Origin: Neomegalonema perideroedes DSM 15528
GTDB taxonomy: Bacteria > Pseudomonadota > Alphaproteobacteria > Rhodobacterales > Rhodobacteraceae
Direction: 5' to 3'
DNA: 64,000 bases
Assembly (NCBI RefSeq): GCF_000374145.1
Contig: NZ_KB893653.1
Coordinates: 505,495 to 569,494 of the forward strand
Position numbers and translations under genes: made by a program. This document shows, piece after piece, positions 6,531 through 14,160 of this stretch. How positions within the stretch are numbered: position 1 is the stretch's first letter; every line of letters starts with the position of its first letter. The notes under the pieces are model-generated. The model saw only the letters and a program-made list of their open reading frames with translations. It was not told where the DNA came from and made no database searches.

Positions 6531-8304
6531 GGATCTGATCCGCGCCGCTCTGGAGGAGGCGCAGAGCTTCAGGCCCGCCCGTCCCGACGGGCTGCTGAAT
6601 CCGGAGGCGTGGCCTTATCGTCTCACGGAGGCGGGCGTTCAGAAGCGCCAGAAGGTCGGGGACGAACTGCAATGGCGCCTCTTCGCACCTCCTCTGGAGG
6701 TGCTGGCCGATCTGCGCGACGGCGAAGGGCGCGGCTGGTCCCGGCTGGTCGGTTTCAGGGATCGCGACGGGCGGCGCCATGAGATCCCGCTCGCCATGGC
6801 GGAGATCGGCGCCGGACGCGGGGCGGAACTGCTCGCCCTGCTGGCCTCGGGCGGGTATGAGACGCCGATCCAGTCCACCGCGCGCTCCGATCTGCTGAAC
6901 TGCATCATGCAGGCTCGTCCCGCCGCGCGGCTGCGCAAGGTCGAGCGCCTCGGCTGGCATGGCGGAGCCTATGTCTTGCCGGATCAGGTGATCGGGGCGC
7001 CGCAGGGCGAGCGGATCGCCTTCCAGCCGCCCGGAGATTTCGAGCACGCCTTCCGGGCGGCGGGGTCTTTGGAGGGCTGGCGCGAGGAGATCGCCGCGCC
7101 TTGCGCCGGAAATTCTCGGCTGGCGCTCTCGCTCTGCATGGGCTTCGCCGCGCCGCTGCTGGCGCTTCTGGAGGAGGAGGGCGGCGGGGTCCATCTGCGC
7201 GGAGGCTCCTCGCTCGGCAAGACGACCGCGCTCAACGTGGCGGCGAGCCTCTGGGGCGGCGGCGAGCCGGGCTATGTCCGCTCATGGCGCGCGACCTCCA
7301 ACGCTTTGGAGGGCGTGGCGCTCGCCCATAACGACGGACTGCTCTGCCTTGACGAACTCGGAGAATGCGACCCCCGCGCGGCGGGCGAGGCGGCCTATAT
7401 GCTGGGCAACGGTATCGGCAAGGGCCGGGCCTCGCGCTCGGGATCGGCGCGGGCCGTGGCGCGCTGGCGGCTGCTCTTCCTCTCGACCGGAGAGCTTTCG
7501 CTTTCCGACAAGATCGCGGAGGCGGGCGCGGGCAAGCGGGCGCGGGCGGGTCAGGAGCTGCGCTTTCTGGACCTCCCTGCGGATGCGGGGGCGGGCCTCG
7601 GGATCTTCGAGCGCTTGCCGGAGGGCCGGGCGCCGGGGGATTTCTCCAAGGCGCTGAAGGAGGCCGCGCGGCGTCATCGCGGATGGGCCGGGCCTGCTTT
7701 CGTCTTGTGGATCGCCTCGCGCCGGGAGGAGGTGCGGGAGGCGGCGAAGGCCTTCATGGCCGAATTCCTGCGGCGCGCGACCTCTGAGAAAACGGCGGGT
7801 CAAGCTGGCCGGGCGGCGCGGCGCTTCGCTCTGATCGGGGCTGCGGGCGAGCTGGCGCGGGAGGCGGGGATCTTGCCTTGGCCTTCGGGCGAGGCGCTCC
7901 GGGCGGCGGATCTCTGCCTTCGGGTCTGGCTGGAGGAGCGCGGCGGGGATGGATCCGCCGAAGCGCGGGCGGCGGTCGAGCAGGTGCGGAGCTTCCTCGA
8001 AGCCCATGGCGCGAGCCGCTTTCAATCGGCGGAGGTTTCGGGCGAGCGGGTGATCGAGCGTCTGGGCTTCTGGCGTCCGGGACCGGAGGGCGCCCGCGAA
8101 TATCTGGTTCCCGCCTCCAGCTTCAAGCGGGTCTTAGCGGCGGGCCATGATCCGAAGCTCATGCTTCAAGCCCTCAAGGCGGCGGGGATCCTCCGGACGG
8201 AGGGCGAGGCTCTGGCGGCGCAATCGATTTACATCGGCGCGGAGGGGCAAAGCATGCGCGTCCATGTGCTGCGGCTGAGAGAGGAGGGGCCGGATCATGG
8301 CTGA
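6523..8304 (+). CDS. DUF927-type replicative helicase/ATPase
   Basis: This 593-residue protein belongs to the DUF927 group of primase-associated helicases. Residues ~25-220 form the N-terminal part, followed by an ATPase with Walker A at about 228-235 (GSSLGKTT) and Walker B at about 273-279 (LLCLDELGE). A sensor-like LFLSTGELS follows. It probably unwinds the excised element for the adjacent primase. An ATG 141 bp earlier in the same frame lies wholly inside the primase gene. The ATG at 6523 has GGAGGC just upstream and the 8-bp stop-start overlap typical of coupled genes. The next gene starts with the same overlap sequence at 8297. Confidence 0.87.
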   Translation: MAEDLIRAALEEAQSFRPARPDGLLNPEAWPYRLTEAGVQKRQKVGDELQWRLFAPPLEVLADLRDGEGRGWSRLVGFRDRDGRRHEIPLAMAEIGAGRGAELLALLASGGYETPIQSTARSDLLNCIMQARPAARLRKVERLGWHGGAYVLPDQVIGAPQGERIAFQPPGDFEHAFRAAGSLEGWREEIAAPCAGNSRLALSLCMGFAAPLLALLEEEGGGVHLRGGSSLGKTTALNVAASLWGGGEPGYVRSWRATSNALEGVALAHNDGLLCLDELGECDPRAAGEAAYMLGNGIGKGRASRSGSARAVARWRLLFLSTGELSLSDKIAEAGAGKRARAGQELRFLDLPADAGAGLGIFERLPEGRAPGDFSKALKEAARRHRGWAGPAFVLWIASRREEVREAAKAFMAEFLRRATSEKTAGQAGRAARRFALIGAAGELAREAGILPWPSGEALRAADLCLRVWLEERGGDGSAEARAAVEQVRSFLEAHGASRFQSAEVSGERVIERLGFWRPGPEGAREYLVPASSFKRVLAAGHDPKLMLQALKAAGILRTEGEALAAQSIYIGAEGQSMRVHVLRLREEGPDHG

Positions 8305-8680
8305 AAATCTCAAGGCGCGGCTGCTTGCGGCCTTTGGTGAAAAGCCGCGTGAGGCGCGTGAGAAAGGTGAGACGCCGCCCAAGGCGCTGATCTCTCAGGA
8401 AAAGGCGCTCACGTTTCCGCCCGGCGCCGTCTCACATTCTCACATTTTCGGCGGGAAGCCGGATCCGGGGGTTTGTGAGGATAAATCTCAGAAAAATCAA
8501 CCATCTGCTGATGATCTCACGTTTCTCACGTTCTCACGCGAGGCGGCGGCCCTGCGCCGGATCCTTGATGATGAAGCTTTCTGCGCCTTCGAGGAGCGGG
8601 CGGCGATCCTCGAATATGAGGCGGGCCTTTCCCGCGCGGAGGCGGAGCGGCGCGCCGCTGAGGAGTGGCTCCCCCCATAG
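8297..8680 (+). CDS. Small unknown protein coupled to the helicase (127 aa)
   Basis: This gene starts within the helicase stop (ATGGCTGA overlap, 8297-8304), so it is almost certainly translated. The product is 127 residues long. Its N-terminus is basic (MAENLKARLLAAFGEKPREA), a Ser/Pro-rich middle follows, and a C-terminal helical segment (about 78-125) reads ALRRILDDEAFCAFEERAAILEYEAG, then SRAEAERRAAEEW. That last segment resembles the short C-terminal tails found in island replication accessory proteins. No catalytic motif is visible. A C6-ATA-G6 hairpin overlaps its stop codon. Confidence 0.65.
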   Translation: MAENLKARLLAAFGEKPREAREKGETPPKALISQEKALTFPPGAVSHSHIFGGKPDPGVCEDKSQKNQPSADDLTFLTFSREAAALRRILDDEAFCAFEERAAILEYEAGLSRAEAERRAAEEWLPP

Positions 8681-8685
8681 GGGGG
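8671..8685 (+). other. C6-ATA-G6 hairpin across a stop codon
   Basis: Six C, ATA, six G form a perfect 6-bp GC-only stem with a 3-base loop. The stop codon TAG (8678-8680) of the preceding gene lies in the loop and right arm. No T-run follows. It may slow ribosomes or protect the 3' end, or separate the replication genes from the next gene. Confidence 0.5.
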
Positions 8686-8829
8686 CGGATTAAGGATGGG
8701 GCGGAGGCGGCGAAGACCGCGCCTCCCCGTCGCGCGCGCGGCTGCAGGTTTCGAGGAAAAATCCGGAAGGGGCTTTCCACCGATCAACCCGGTTTGCGCC
8801 TGATGATTTCGAGAAACTTGGAGGCCCCC

Positions 8830-9420
8830 ATGGGCGGATGGAATTCAGGCGGCGGACGCGATGCGCCGCGTGAGGATCATTTTTTGCGGCTGGATCTCTC
8901 CCGGCTGAAGGCTCTGGGCTTTCTCAGGCCTCATTGGCGTCAAAGCCTGATCTGGACGCGCGGAGGTCGCAAAGAGGGGGATATCGTCATAGAGAGTTAT
9001 CCGGATCATCTGATGCTGATCTACCGGACGCGGCGCAACGGGGGCGAATGGCGGAGCGTCTGCGAGCGGGTTTCGCTCGCCTTCACAGAGCCGCATTACG
9101 GCGGGCGGCGGATCTGGATGCTCTGTCCCGGCTGCGGGGCGCGCAAACGCACGCTCTGGGGATCGGAGCGCTTCCTTTGTCGCGCCTGTCATGGGGGCGT
9201 GACCTATGAGAGCCAGTATGCCGACCGGATGGAGCGGAAGCTGACGCGGATCCAGAGCCTCCGGCGCAAGCTGGGCGGCGAAATCAGCCTCGCATGGCCC
9301 TTCCCCGAGCGCCCGAAACGCATGCGCCTCGCGACCTATGAGCGGATGAAGGAGGAGGAGGCCCGCCTCCGCGAAGAGCTGGACCGCCTCACCATCGAAA
9401 AATTCGGATGGAGCCTCTGA
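8830..9420 (+). CDS. Conserved island protein with a zinc ribbon (196 aa)
   Basis: The product begins MGGWNSGGGRDAPREDHFLR and contains a CPGCGARKRTLW ... CRACHGGVTYESQYADRMERK segment, a two-knuckle zinc ribbon at about residues 99-122. A basic helix and PKRMRLATYERM follow near the end. Proteins with this MGGWNSG start and terminal MRWATYERL-like motif recur in alphaproteobacterial islands as conserved hypotheticals; I know of no function. Upstream in-frame ATGs exist, but the ATG at 8830 has GGAGG about 7 bases before it and fits the family start. It ends 11 bp from the convergent antitoxin gene. Confidence 0.75.
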   Translation: MGGWNSGGGRDAPREDHFLRLDLSRLKALGFLRPHWRQSLIWTRGGRKEGDIVIESYPDHLMLIYRTRRNGGEWRSVCERVSLAFTEPHYGGRRIWMLCPGCGARKRTLWGSERFLCRACHGGVTYESQYADRMERKLTRIQSLRRKLGGEISLAWPFPERPKRMRLATYERMKEEEARLREELDRLTIEKFGWSL

Positions 9421-9431
9421 AAGCCCCCGCC

Positions 9432-9722
9432 TCAGGCCGCGAGCCTCTTCAGCATGGCCTCCGGATCGGCGTCGATCAGGCGGAGCAAGGCCCGCGCCGG
9501 GCCTTGAGGAACGCGGCGCCCCTGCTCCCAATTCTCCAGCGTGCGCCGGGAGACGCCGATCCGCTCCGCGAATTCCCGCTGGGTCAACCCGGTTGCGGCG
9601 CGGATGCGCGCCACGTCGAAGGCGGCGGGGATATGCGCCTTGAGATCCGGAACCTTCTTCCCGCCCAGATGCGCCTCGACTTCAGTGAGGCCGCGCATCA
9701 CGCTCTCGAAAACTTCACCCAT
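9432..9722 (-). CDS. Antitoxin with helix-turn-helix (HigA/NadS-like)
   Basis: This 96-residue protein has a C-terminal XRE-type helix-turn-helix, GLTQREFAERIGVSRRTLENWEQGRR, followed by GPARALLRLID. It is the standard DNA-binding antitoxin of RelE/HigB-type modules. It lies after the toxin gene, the reverse of the classical antitoxin-first order but typical for HigBA. The ATG at 9722 is chosen because GGAGG lies just upstream. The stop of the toxin overlaps it by 8 bp (ATGGGTGA). An ATG at 9734 would use that Shine-Dalgarno as codons. It probably represses the operon together with the toxin. Confidence 0.85.
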   Translation of the reverse strand: MGEVFESVMRGLTEVEAHLGGKKVPDLKAHIPAAFDVARIRAATGLTQREFAERIGVSRRTLENWEQGRRVPQGPARALLRLIDADPEAMLKRLAA

Positions 9723-10068
9723 CGGAGCCTCCATAGGTCAGGCCGATCCGCGAAGCGGCGGCGCTTAAGGCGTTCTGCTCGGCTTTGGTCAGAGCCGCTT
9801 TCGCGTTCTTGGCGTAAATCGTGATGAGGAAAACCGGGAGATCCGGCGAGCGGAAAAAATGGATCGTGCGATATCCGCCGCTTTTCCCGCCGTCCGGTCG
9901 AGGGATCCGCGCCTTGAACAGGCCGCCGCCAAGCGCGACGCCCAAGGCCGGATCCGCCGCGAAAAGCCCGACGATCCGCGCGCGCTCCTCCTCGGAAACG
10001 CCCGCCGCCTTGGCGGCGCGGATGAATTCCCCCGTTTCGACGACGGTATGCAGCGCGACTCCAACCAT
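9715..10068 (-). CDS. RelE/HigB-family toxin
   Basis: This 117-residue toxin resembles ribosome-dependent mRNA interferases of the RelE/HigB-2 kind. The signature run is GGKSGGYRTIHFFRSPDLPVFL followed by TIYAKNAKAALTKAEQNAL, which covers the central beta-strands and the C-terminal helix. It would cleave mRNA in the ribosome A site when the antitoxin is lost and so stabilise the island. The gene overlaps the antitoxin by 8 bp and is preceded by a promoter-like pair whose -10 box ends only 5 bp before the ATG. Individual catalytic residues cannot be assigned with certainty. Confidence 0.85.
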   Translation of the reverse strand: MVGVALHTVVETGEFIRAAKAAGVSEEERARIVGLFAADPALGVALGGGLFKARIPRPDGGKSGGYRTIHFFRSPDLPVFLITIYAKNAKAALTKAEQNALSAAASRIGLTYGGSDG

Positions 10069-10073
10069 GCCTC

Positions 10074-10103
10074 ATTCTACGCCATTGGCGGAGTTCAGAG
10101 CAA
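10074..10103 (-). promoter_or_regulatory. Candidate promoter of the toxin-antitoxin pair
   Basis: On the minus strand TTGCTC (10103-10098) and TAGAAT (10079-10074) are 18 bp apart. The -10 box ends 5 bases before the toxin ATG at 10068, so transcription would start at or beside the start codon and give a leaderless or near-leaderless mRNA. A GGCGG/CCGCC inverted repeat spans the -35 and spacer and could be an operator. Confidence 0.45.
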
Positions 10104-10126
10104 GCCGCCAGAATCAGAAAACGGAA

Positions 10127-13100
10127 TCATGAGATGGGGGCGAAACGCCCATCCTCCAGCGCATGAGCTTGAGCGAAGCCCACGAGCGCCTTGAGCGTCT
10201 CTTGCACCTTCTCCGCTTTGACGCGCTGGAAATGCGCTGTGATCGTCTCCGCCTTGAGCGGTTCGGGGGCGGCCTGCAAGACGGCCCGAACCGCCTTCAT
10301 CTGCTCCAGCATCTCCGCAGGCCAAGGCGTCTTTTTCGCCGCTCCGCCCGTCTGAGGCCTCACAAGATCCATTTCTCCGGTTTTGCGGGCGGCGTCTCCG
10401 CCGGAGGGATTCTGATATTTCGGCCTCAGCCAAAGGACTTGGCCGCGCGCCTCTTCATCGGCGCGGGCGTGGTTCAAGGCCACAAGGCGCTTGAGGATCT
10501 CCGGCTCCGCCAGATCCGCAGGCCAGCCATAGGCGGCGGCGGTCGCGGCGTCGATTTCATCATGAATCTGACGCAAAATCCCGATCAGGCCCTGATCGTA
10601 AATGGTTTTCGCCTTGCCCTCGATCAGCTCTCCGGCGCGCAGGGCGGCGAGCACATTATACATCTCCGTCAGCGTCAGCTTAGGATGCAGCTTCTGCCGA
10701 GCCTTCCGATGAGCGTCCAATTGCTCGCCAAGCTCGGCGAGGCGCGCCCGATGGTTTTCAGCGAGCGGCGGGAAGGGGAAGGGATCGAAACATTGGGATT
10801 TTGTGTAAACGGGTCGATCCTCCAATGTTCCGCCCGTCTTGAGCGCCCAGAGGACATGAATGCGGCTGGAGAGAATCGCCAGATGCTCCGCGCTGTCGAG
10901 CGCGATGGCGATCAATCTGTTGTCAGGCAAAATCTGCGCGTCGAGGAATTGAAAAACCCGGTGCTTCGCCGTCTCCACTGTGGCGATATAGCGGGGCAGA
11001 CCTCGAAGCGCGGTCCGCATTTCTCTGCGAGGCCCGCCGAAAGCCCACCAGTTTTCGCGAATGCCTTTATCGCGATTCGCATCCCGCTCCGGCTTCACAT
11101 GATCCAGAATATGCTGATAGACCTCGGGAAATTTGATCTGAACCTCTTTCGCCGTGAGGCCGAATAGATCGATCACCATGACGCCGCGCGAAAGTCGCGT
11201 GAAATCCATGCCGTTCAGATAGGGGCGGATATGGGCCTCAAGTCCTGGAACTCGCCCAAGACCCAAGGATTTTGCGGCGTTGGGCGTGACGATGAAGCCC
11301 GCGCCATGCAGCTTGACGCCCGGCGAAGAGAGAGCCTCATTCGCACACAAAAGAAGGATGTTGGTCAGATCCGCCCCGATCTGAAGATTGGCGAAGATCT
11401 TGCCACGCTGCTCGGCGAGCGTCACCGCGATTCCGCTGTCTTCGACCTCCGTCTCGCCTTCAGACATGACAGTCAGCAAAAGCCCATCCCGGCTTCCCCG
11501 CTCGGCGGCGGTCATGGAGATGCGCACGGCGGCGCCCCCTGTCGAATCCACCCAAGGATGATCCGGAATCGCATAGATCAGCGTTAAAGGCCGCTTCTGG
11601 TCGTTCAGGAAAGGCTCCAGAACGCGGCGGTTGAAGGTCTGGCGCAGGCTGTTGGTGGCGACGAAGCCGAAACGCGCGATCAATCCGGCCTGCGCGAGCT
11701 GCGCCGCTTTGTTCCACCAGAACATGACGAAATCGGCGGATCCCGGCATATCCGGCCAAGCCTTGCGCAGGGCCTCCGTATAGCCGTCGCCCAGAGCCTC
11801 GCGCATCCGGCTCGCCCCGATGAAAGGCGGGTTGCCGATCACCACATCCGCTTTCGGCCATGAGGCGGCGCGCGGGGCCTTGTAATCCAGCACCGGAACC
11901 CGCGCGGCGGGATCGGGAATCTCGGCGCCCGTGCTCGGATTGAGGATCAGGCTCACGCCGTCCCAACGGGTGACGGGCTGGCCCTTGTCGTCAAGGCGCG
12001 GGACGGGCTTTCCGGTCGAGGCCAGAACGGCGTCGCGGGTTTCGACGTTGCGGAAATCCCGGAGGATCGGCTCCGAAGGCTTGGCGTCCTTGAAAAGCCG
12101 GAAATGCTGCTGAAGCGAGCCGATCCAGAGCACAAGCTCCGCGACCGCCGCCGCCCATGGATTGACCTCCAGACCAAGGAATTGCTCGGGGCTGACCGTC
12201 TCGCCGGAGAGGCCGAAATCCGCATCCCGCAATTGCGCCCGCAATTCGTTCACTTCGCCTTCGAGGCGCTTCATCTCCTCCAGCGCCACATAAAGGAAGT
12301 TGCCGGAGCCGCAGGCGGGATCCAGCACCTTCAGAGCGCAAAGGCGCTTGTGGAAATCCTGAACGACCTTGCGGGCCTCCTCGATCTCGTCCTTCTCCGC
12401 CAGAGCGAGGGCGGCGCCCTTGGCGGTCATCCAATCTTCGCGCAAAGGATCGATGAGGACGGGACGCACAAGCCGCTCGACATAGGGCCGGGGCGTGTAA
12501 TGGGCGCCGAGCTTATGGCGCTCCTTGGCGGCGAGGGCGCGCTCCAGAAGGGTTCCGAAAATCGCAGGCTCGACCTGGCTCCAATCGGCCTCCGCCGCCC
12601 CGATCAGCAAGCCGAGCTGTTCGGAGCGCAAGGGAAGAGCCTGCGTCTCCTTGAAGAGAAAGCCGTTGAAGCGGCTGACCTGCTTGCGAAGACTGGTCGA
12701 GAAGCCGCCTCCGTCCATCTTCTGCCAAAGCTCCGTGACGAGAGGCGGGAAGCTCTCAGGCACTCCGCGCGCGGCGCGCAGCAGCTCCTTGAAGCTGTCC
12801 TTCGGCAAAAGCTTCACGTCTTCGGCGAACATCGTGAAGAGGCAACGCATCAGGAAGCGCGCCACGACCTCGGAAGGATGGCCGTCCTTCTCCAGACTCA
12901 CGGCGAGAAGGGAGAGATGCGTGGCGATCTCCCGCGTCACGCGGGCGGCTTCGCGGCTGCGGTCCAGAGAGAGGGGATCCGTCCAGATCGCCAGAAGGCG
13001 GGCGCGGATCTCGGGATTGAGCAGATCCTCCAGCTTGATGCGATAGCTTTGAGGATCGGGGAAAGGCGCGTAGTTCTTCCCGATCAGAGAGAAATCCGCG

Positions 13101-13585
13101 TAAACGTCGATGATATGCCCGATATCGACTGCGATGATGAAGGGCGGCCAGCCGTGATTCTTGGGCAAGGCCTTCGCATATTTCTCGGCTTGGGCGCGGG
13201 CCTTCCACATGGCCGCGTCGAAGCTTGAGGAGGTGCGCGCCACTTTGCCGGACTTGGGGCCGGACTTCGGAGCGAGCAAGGGCAGTTGAGGGAGATCGGC
13301 GGGCTTCTCAGGTTTGGCGCTTTGCTTCGCCTCCAAGACGAAGCAGCCGCGCTTATAGAGGTCTATGAAGCCCGAAGAGGTGGCGCCGCCCGCGTGATGG
13401 AAGGTCACCCGCTTTTCAAAGACGTAATCATCTTTAAGGCCGTTGGCGGGATCATGGGGCGGCGCGCCCAGAAGCGCGGCGAGTTCGATCAGGAAGCTCT
13501 GATAATTCGCCCGTTCGCTGGCGCTTGAAGCCGCCCAACGCTTGATGAACTTCGCCGCCTGCGCATTCTCGTCGTCAACGGACAC
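10127..13585 (-). CDS. MmeI-like single-chain restriction-modification enzyme (type IIG/IIL)
   Basis: The 1152-residue protein combines nuclease, methyltransferase and target recognition in one chain. Near the N-terminus a PD-(D/E)xK site is complete: D75 in GFIDLY and E85-x-K87 in FVLEAKQ. The adenine methyltransferase has SAM motif I DPACGSGNF (422-430) and catalytic motif IV NPPF (585-588). The following ~400 residues should hold target recognition, and the last ~100 form an extra helical tail. The enzyme would methylate host DNA and cut unmodified invaders. Translation starts at GTG (13585) with GGGGGAG upstream. It lies at the tRNA-proximal end of the island, reads inward, and is followed 58 bp later by the toxin-antitoxin genes. 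Specificity cannot be read from the sequence. Confidence 0.88.
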   Translation of the reverse strand: MSVDDENAQAAKFIKRWAASSASERANYQSFLIELAALLGAPPHDPANGLKDDYVFEKRVTFHHAGGATSSGFIDLYKRGCFVLEAKQSAKPEKPADLPQLPLLAPKSGPKSGKVARTSSSFDAAMWKARAQAEKYAKALPKNHGWPPFIIAVDIGHIIDVYADFSLIGKNYAPFPDPQSYRIKLEDLLNPEIRARLLAIWTDPLSLDRSREAARVTREIATHLSLLAVSLEKDGHPSEVVARFLMRCLFTMFAEDVKLLPKDSFKELLRAARGVPESFPPLVTELWQKMDGGGFSTSLRKQVSRFNGFLFKETQALPLRSEQLGLLIGAAEADWSQVEPAIFGTLLERALAAKERHKLGAHYTPRPYVERLVRPVLIDPLREDWMTAKGAALALAEKDEIEEARKVVQDFHKRLCALKVLDPACGSGNFLYVALEEMKRLEGEVNELRAQLRDADFGLSGETVSPEQFLGLEVNPWAAAVAELVLWIGSLQQHFRLFKDAKPSEPILRDFRNVETRDAVLASTGKPVPRLDDKGQPVTRWDGVSLILNPSTGAEIPDPAARVPVLDYKAPRAASWPKADVVIGNPPFIGASRMREALGDGYTEALRKAWPDMPGSADFVMFWWNKAAQLAQAGLIARFGFVATNSLRQTFNRRVLEPFLNDQKRPLTLIYAIPDHPWVDSTGGAAVRISMTAAERGSRDGLLLTVMSEGETEVEDSGIAVTLAEQRGKIFANLQIGADLTNILLLCANEALSSPGVKLHGAGFIVTPNAAKSLGLGRVPGLEAHIRPYLNGMDFTRLSRGVMVIDLFGLTAKEVQIKFPEVYQHILDHVKPERDANRDKGIRENWWAFGGPRREMRTALRGLPRYIATVETAKHRVFQFLDAQILPDNRLIAIALDSAEHLAILSSRIHVLWALKTGGTLEDRPVYTKSQCFDPFPFPPLAENHRARLAELGEQLDAHRKARQKLHPKLTLTEMYNVLAALRAGELIEGKAKTIYDQGLIGILRQIHDEIDAATAAAYGWPADLAEPEILKRLVALNHARADEEARGQVLWLRPKYQNPSGGDAARKTGEMDLVRPQTGGAAKKTPWPAEMLEQMKAVRAVLQAAPEPLKAETITAHFQRVKAEKVQETLKALVGFAQAHALEDGRFAPIS

Positions 13586-13762
13586 TTACAGACTCCCCCG
13601 CATGCAACGCCCCCGCCCTCGTCTCCCATATTTCGGCGGCGCCGTCTCTAGTCTTTGGGGCGCAGGGCCTGAGAAGGCGCGGAGGCTCCATCATGAGCGT
13701 TGCGGAGGGGCTGCGAATCTAGGGGAGGAGCGAGAAAAACCGCCCAACAATCCCCCGCAGAA

Positions 13763-13782
13763 TGTGGGAATATATGTGGGAA
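13763..13782 (+). repeat. Paired TGTGGGAA repeats, right end (candidate integrase arm sites)
   Basis: TGTGGGAA at 13763-13770 and 13775-13782 repeats with a 12-bp period, the same arrangement and strand as 2001-2020. It lies 54 bp from the right att core in an AT-rich stretch (13741-13835) that otherwise holds no gene. The stretch 13586-13760 shows nothing I can name. Confidence 0.6.
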
Positions 13783-13835
13783 TGATTTTTCTCAAATCTA
13801 TTTTTCCCAATAAAAACAATAACTTATTGGAATAT

Positions 13836-13850
13836 ATGGCGGAGAGGGTG
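13836..13850. other. Right attachment core at the tRNA-Ser 3' end
   Basis: The sequence atggcggagagggtg matches 1856-1870 exactly. It covers the encoded CCA, discriminator base and acceptor 3' arm of tRNA-Ser (minus strand) and one base beyond. The tRNA is intact at this junction. Confidence 0.85.
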
Positions 13851-13926
13851 GGATTCGAACCCACGATACCCTTGCGGGTATTCCGGTTTTCGAGACCGGC
13901 GCGATCGACCACTCCGCCACCTCTCC
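13837..13926 (-). tRNA. tRNA-Ser(CGA)
   Basis: The 90-base minus-strand gene begins GGAGAGGTGGC and ends CCTCTCCGCCA with an encoded CCA. Acceptor arms GGAGAGG/CCTCTCC pair fully. The anticodon stem-loop CCGGT-CTCGAAA-ACCGG gives anticodon CGA, which reads UCG serine codons. The long variable arm (ATACCCGCAAGGGTAT) marks a class II tRNA, and the T-loop is GGTTCGAATCC. The 3' end is the integration target of the neighbouring element. Confidence 0.97.
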
Positions 13927-14160
13927 GCGGGGTCGAGCCTATCAAGGCCGCGCTCCAATGCCAGATCCGCGCGCCGATTGCAAGCGCCTTCCAGCCTCCG
14001 AAGCTCGCAGGCCGTCGCGGCGAGAGGAACCTGAGGCCGAGGCCCCGCAGGATCTGGCGCGCCGACGAGAAACAGCCTACCACCACAGCCGACGGCGTCG
14101 GCCAAAGCCGCGCCGACGAGCGCAGGCGGTCCCACAGGCGGGGACTTCAGGAGGCGAGCC

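Larger units (their letters stand above)
1856..13850. mobile_element. Integrative element of ~12.0 kb in tRNA-Ser(CGA), P4-like replication module plus defence cargo
   Basis: The element is bounded by an exact 15-bp direct repeat (atggcggagagggtg at 1856-1870 and 13836-13850). The right copy is the 3' end of an intact tRNA-Ser. Inside are a P4-type tyrosine integrase at the left end, a two-gene unknown cassette, an AlpA-like regulator, a Toprim primase, a DUF927 helicase, small conserved genes, a toxin-antitoxin pair and a type IIG-like restriction-modification enzyme. Pairs of TGTGGGAA occur just inside both ends. No virion or conjugation genes are present, so mobility would need only integrase, excisionase and a helper. 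The integrase lies at the end away from the intact tRNA, which is less usual. The boundary call is strong; the satellite label is inference. Confidence 0.85.

Noticed and set aside
10127-13585. BREX PglX or DISARM methylase
   Set aside because: The chain has its own N-terminal PD-(D/E)xK nuclease, and none of the partner genes of BREX or DISARM is nearby. A single-chain MmeI-like enzyme fits better.
1856-13850. Prophage
   Set aside because: No terminase, portal, capsid, tail or lysis gene is present, so the element is called a satellite-like island instead.
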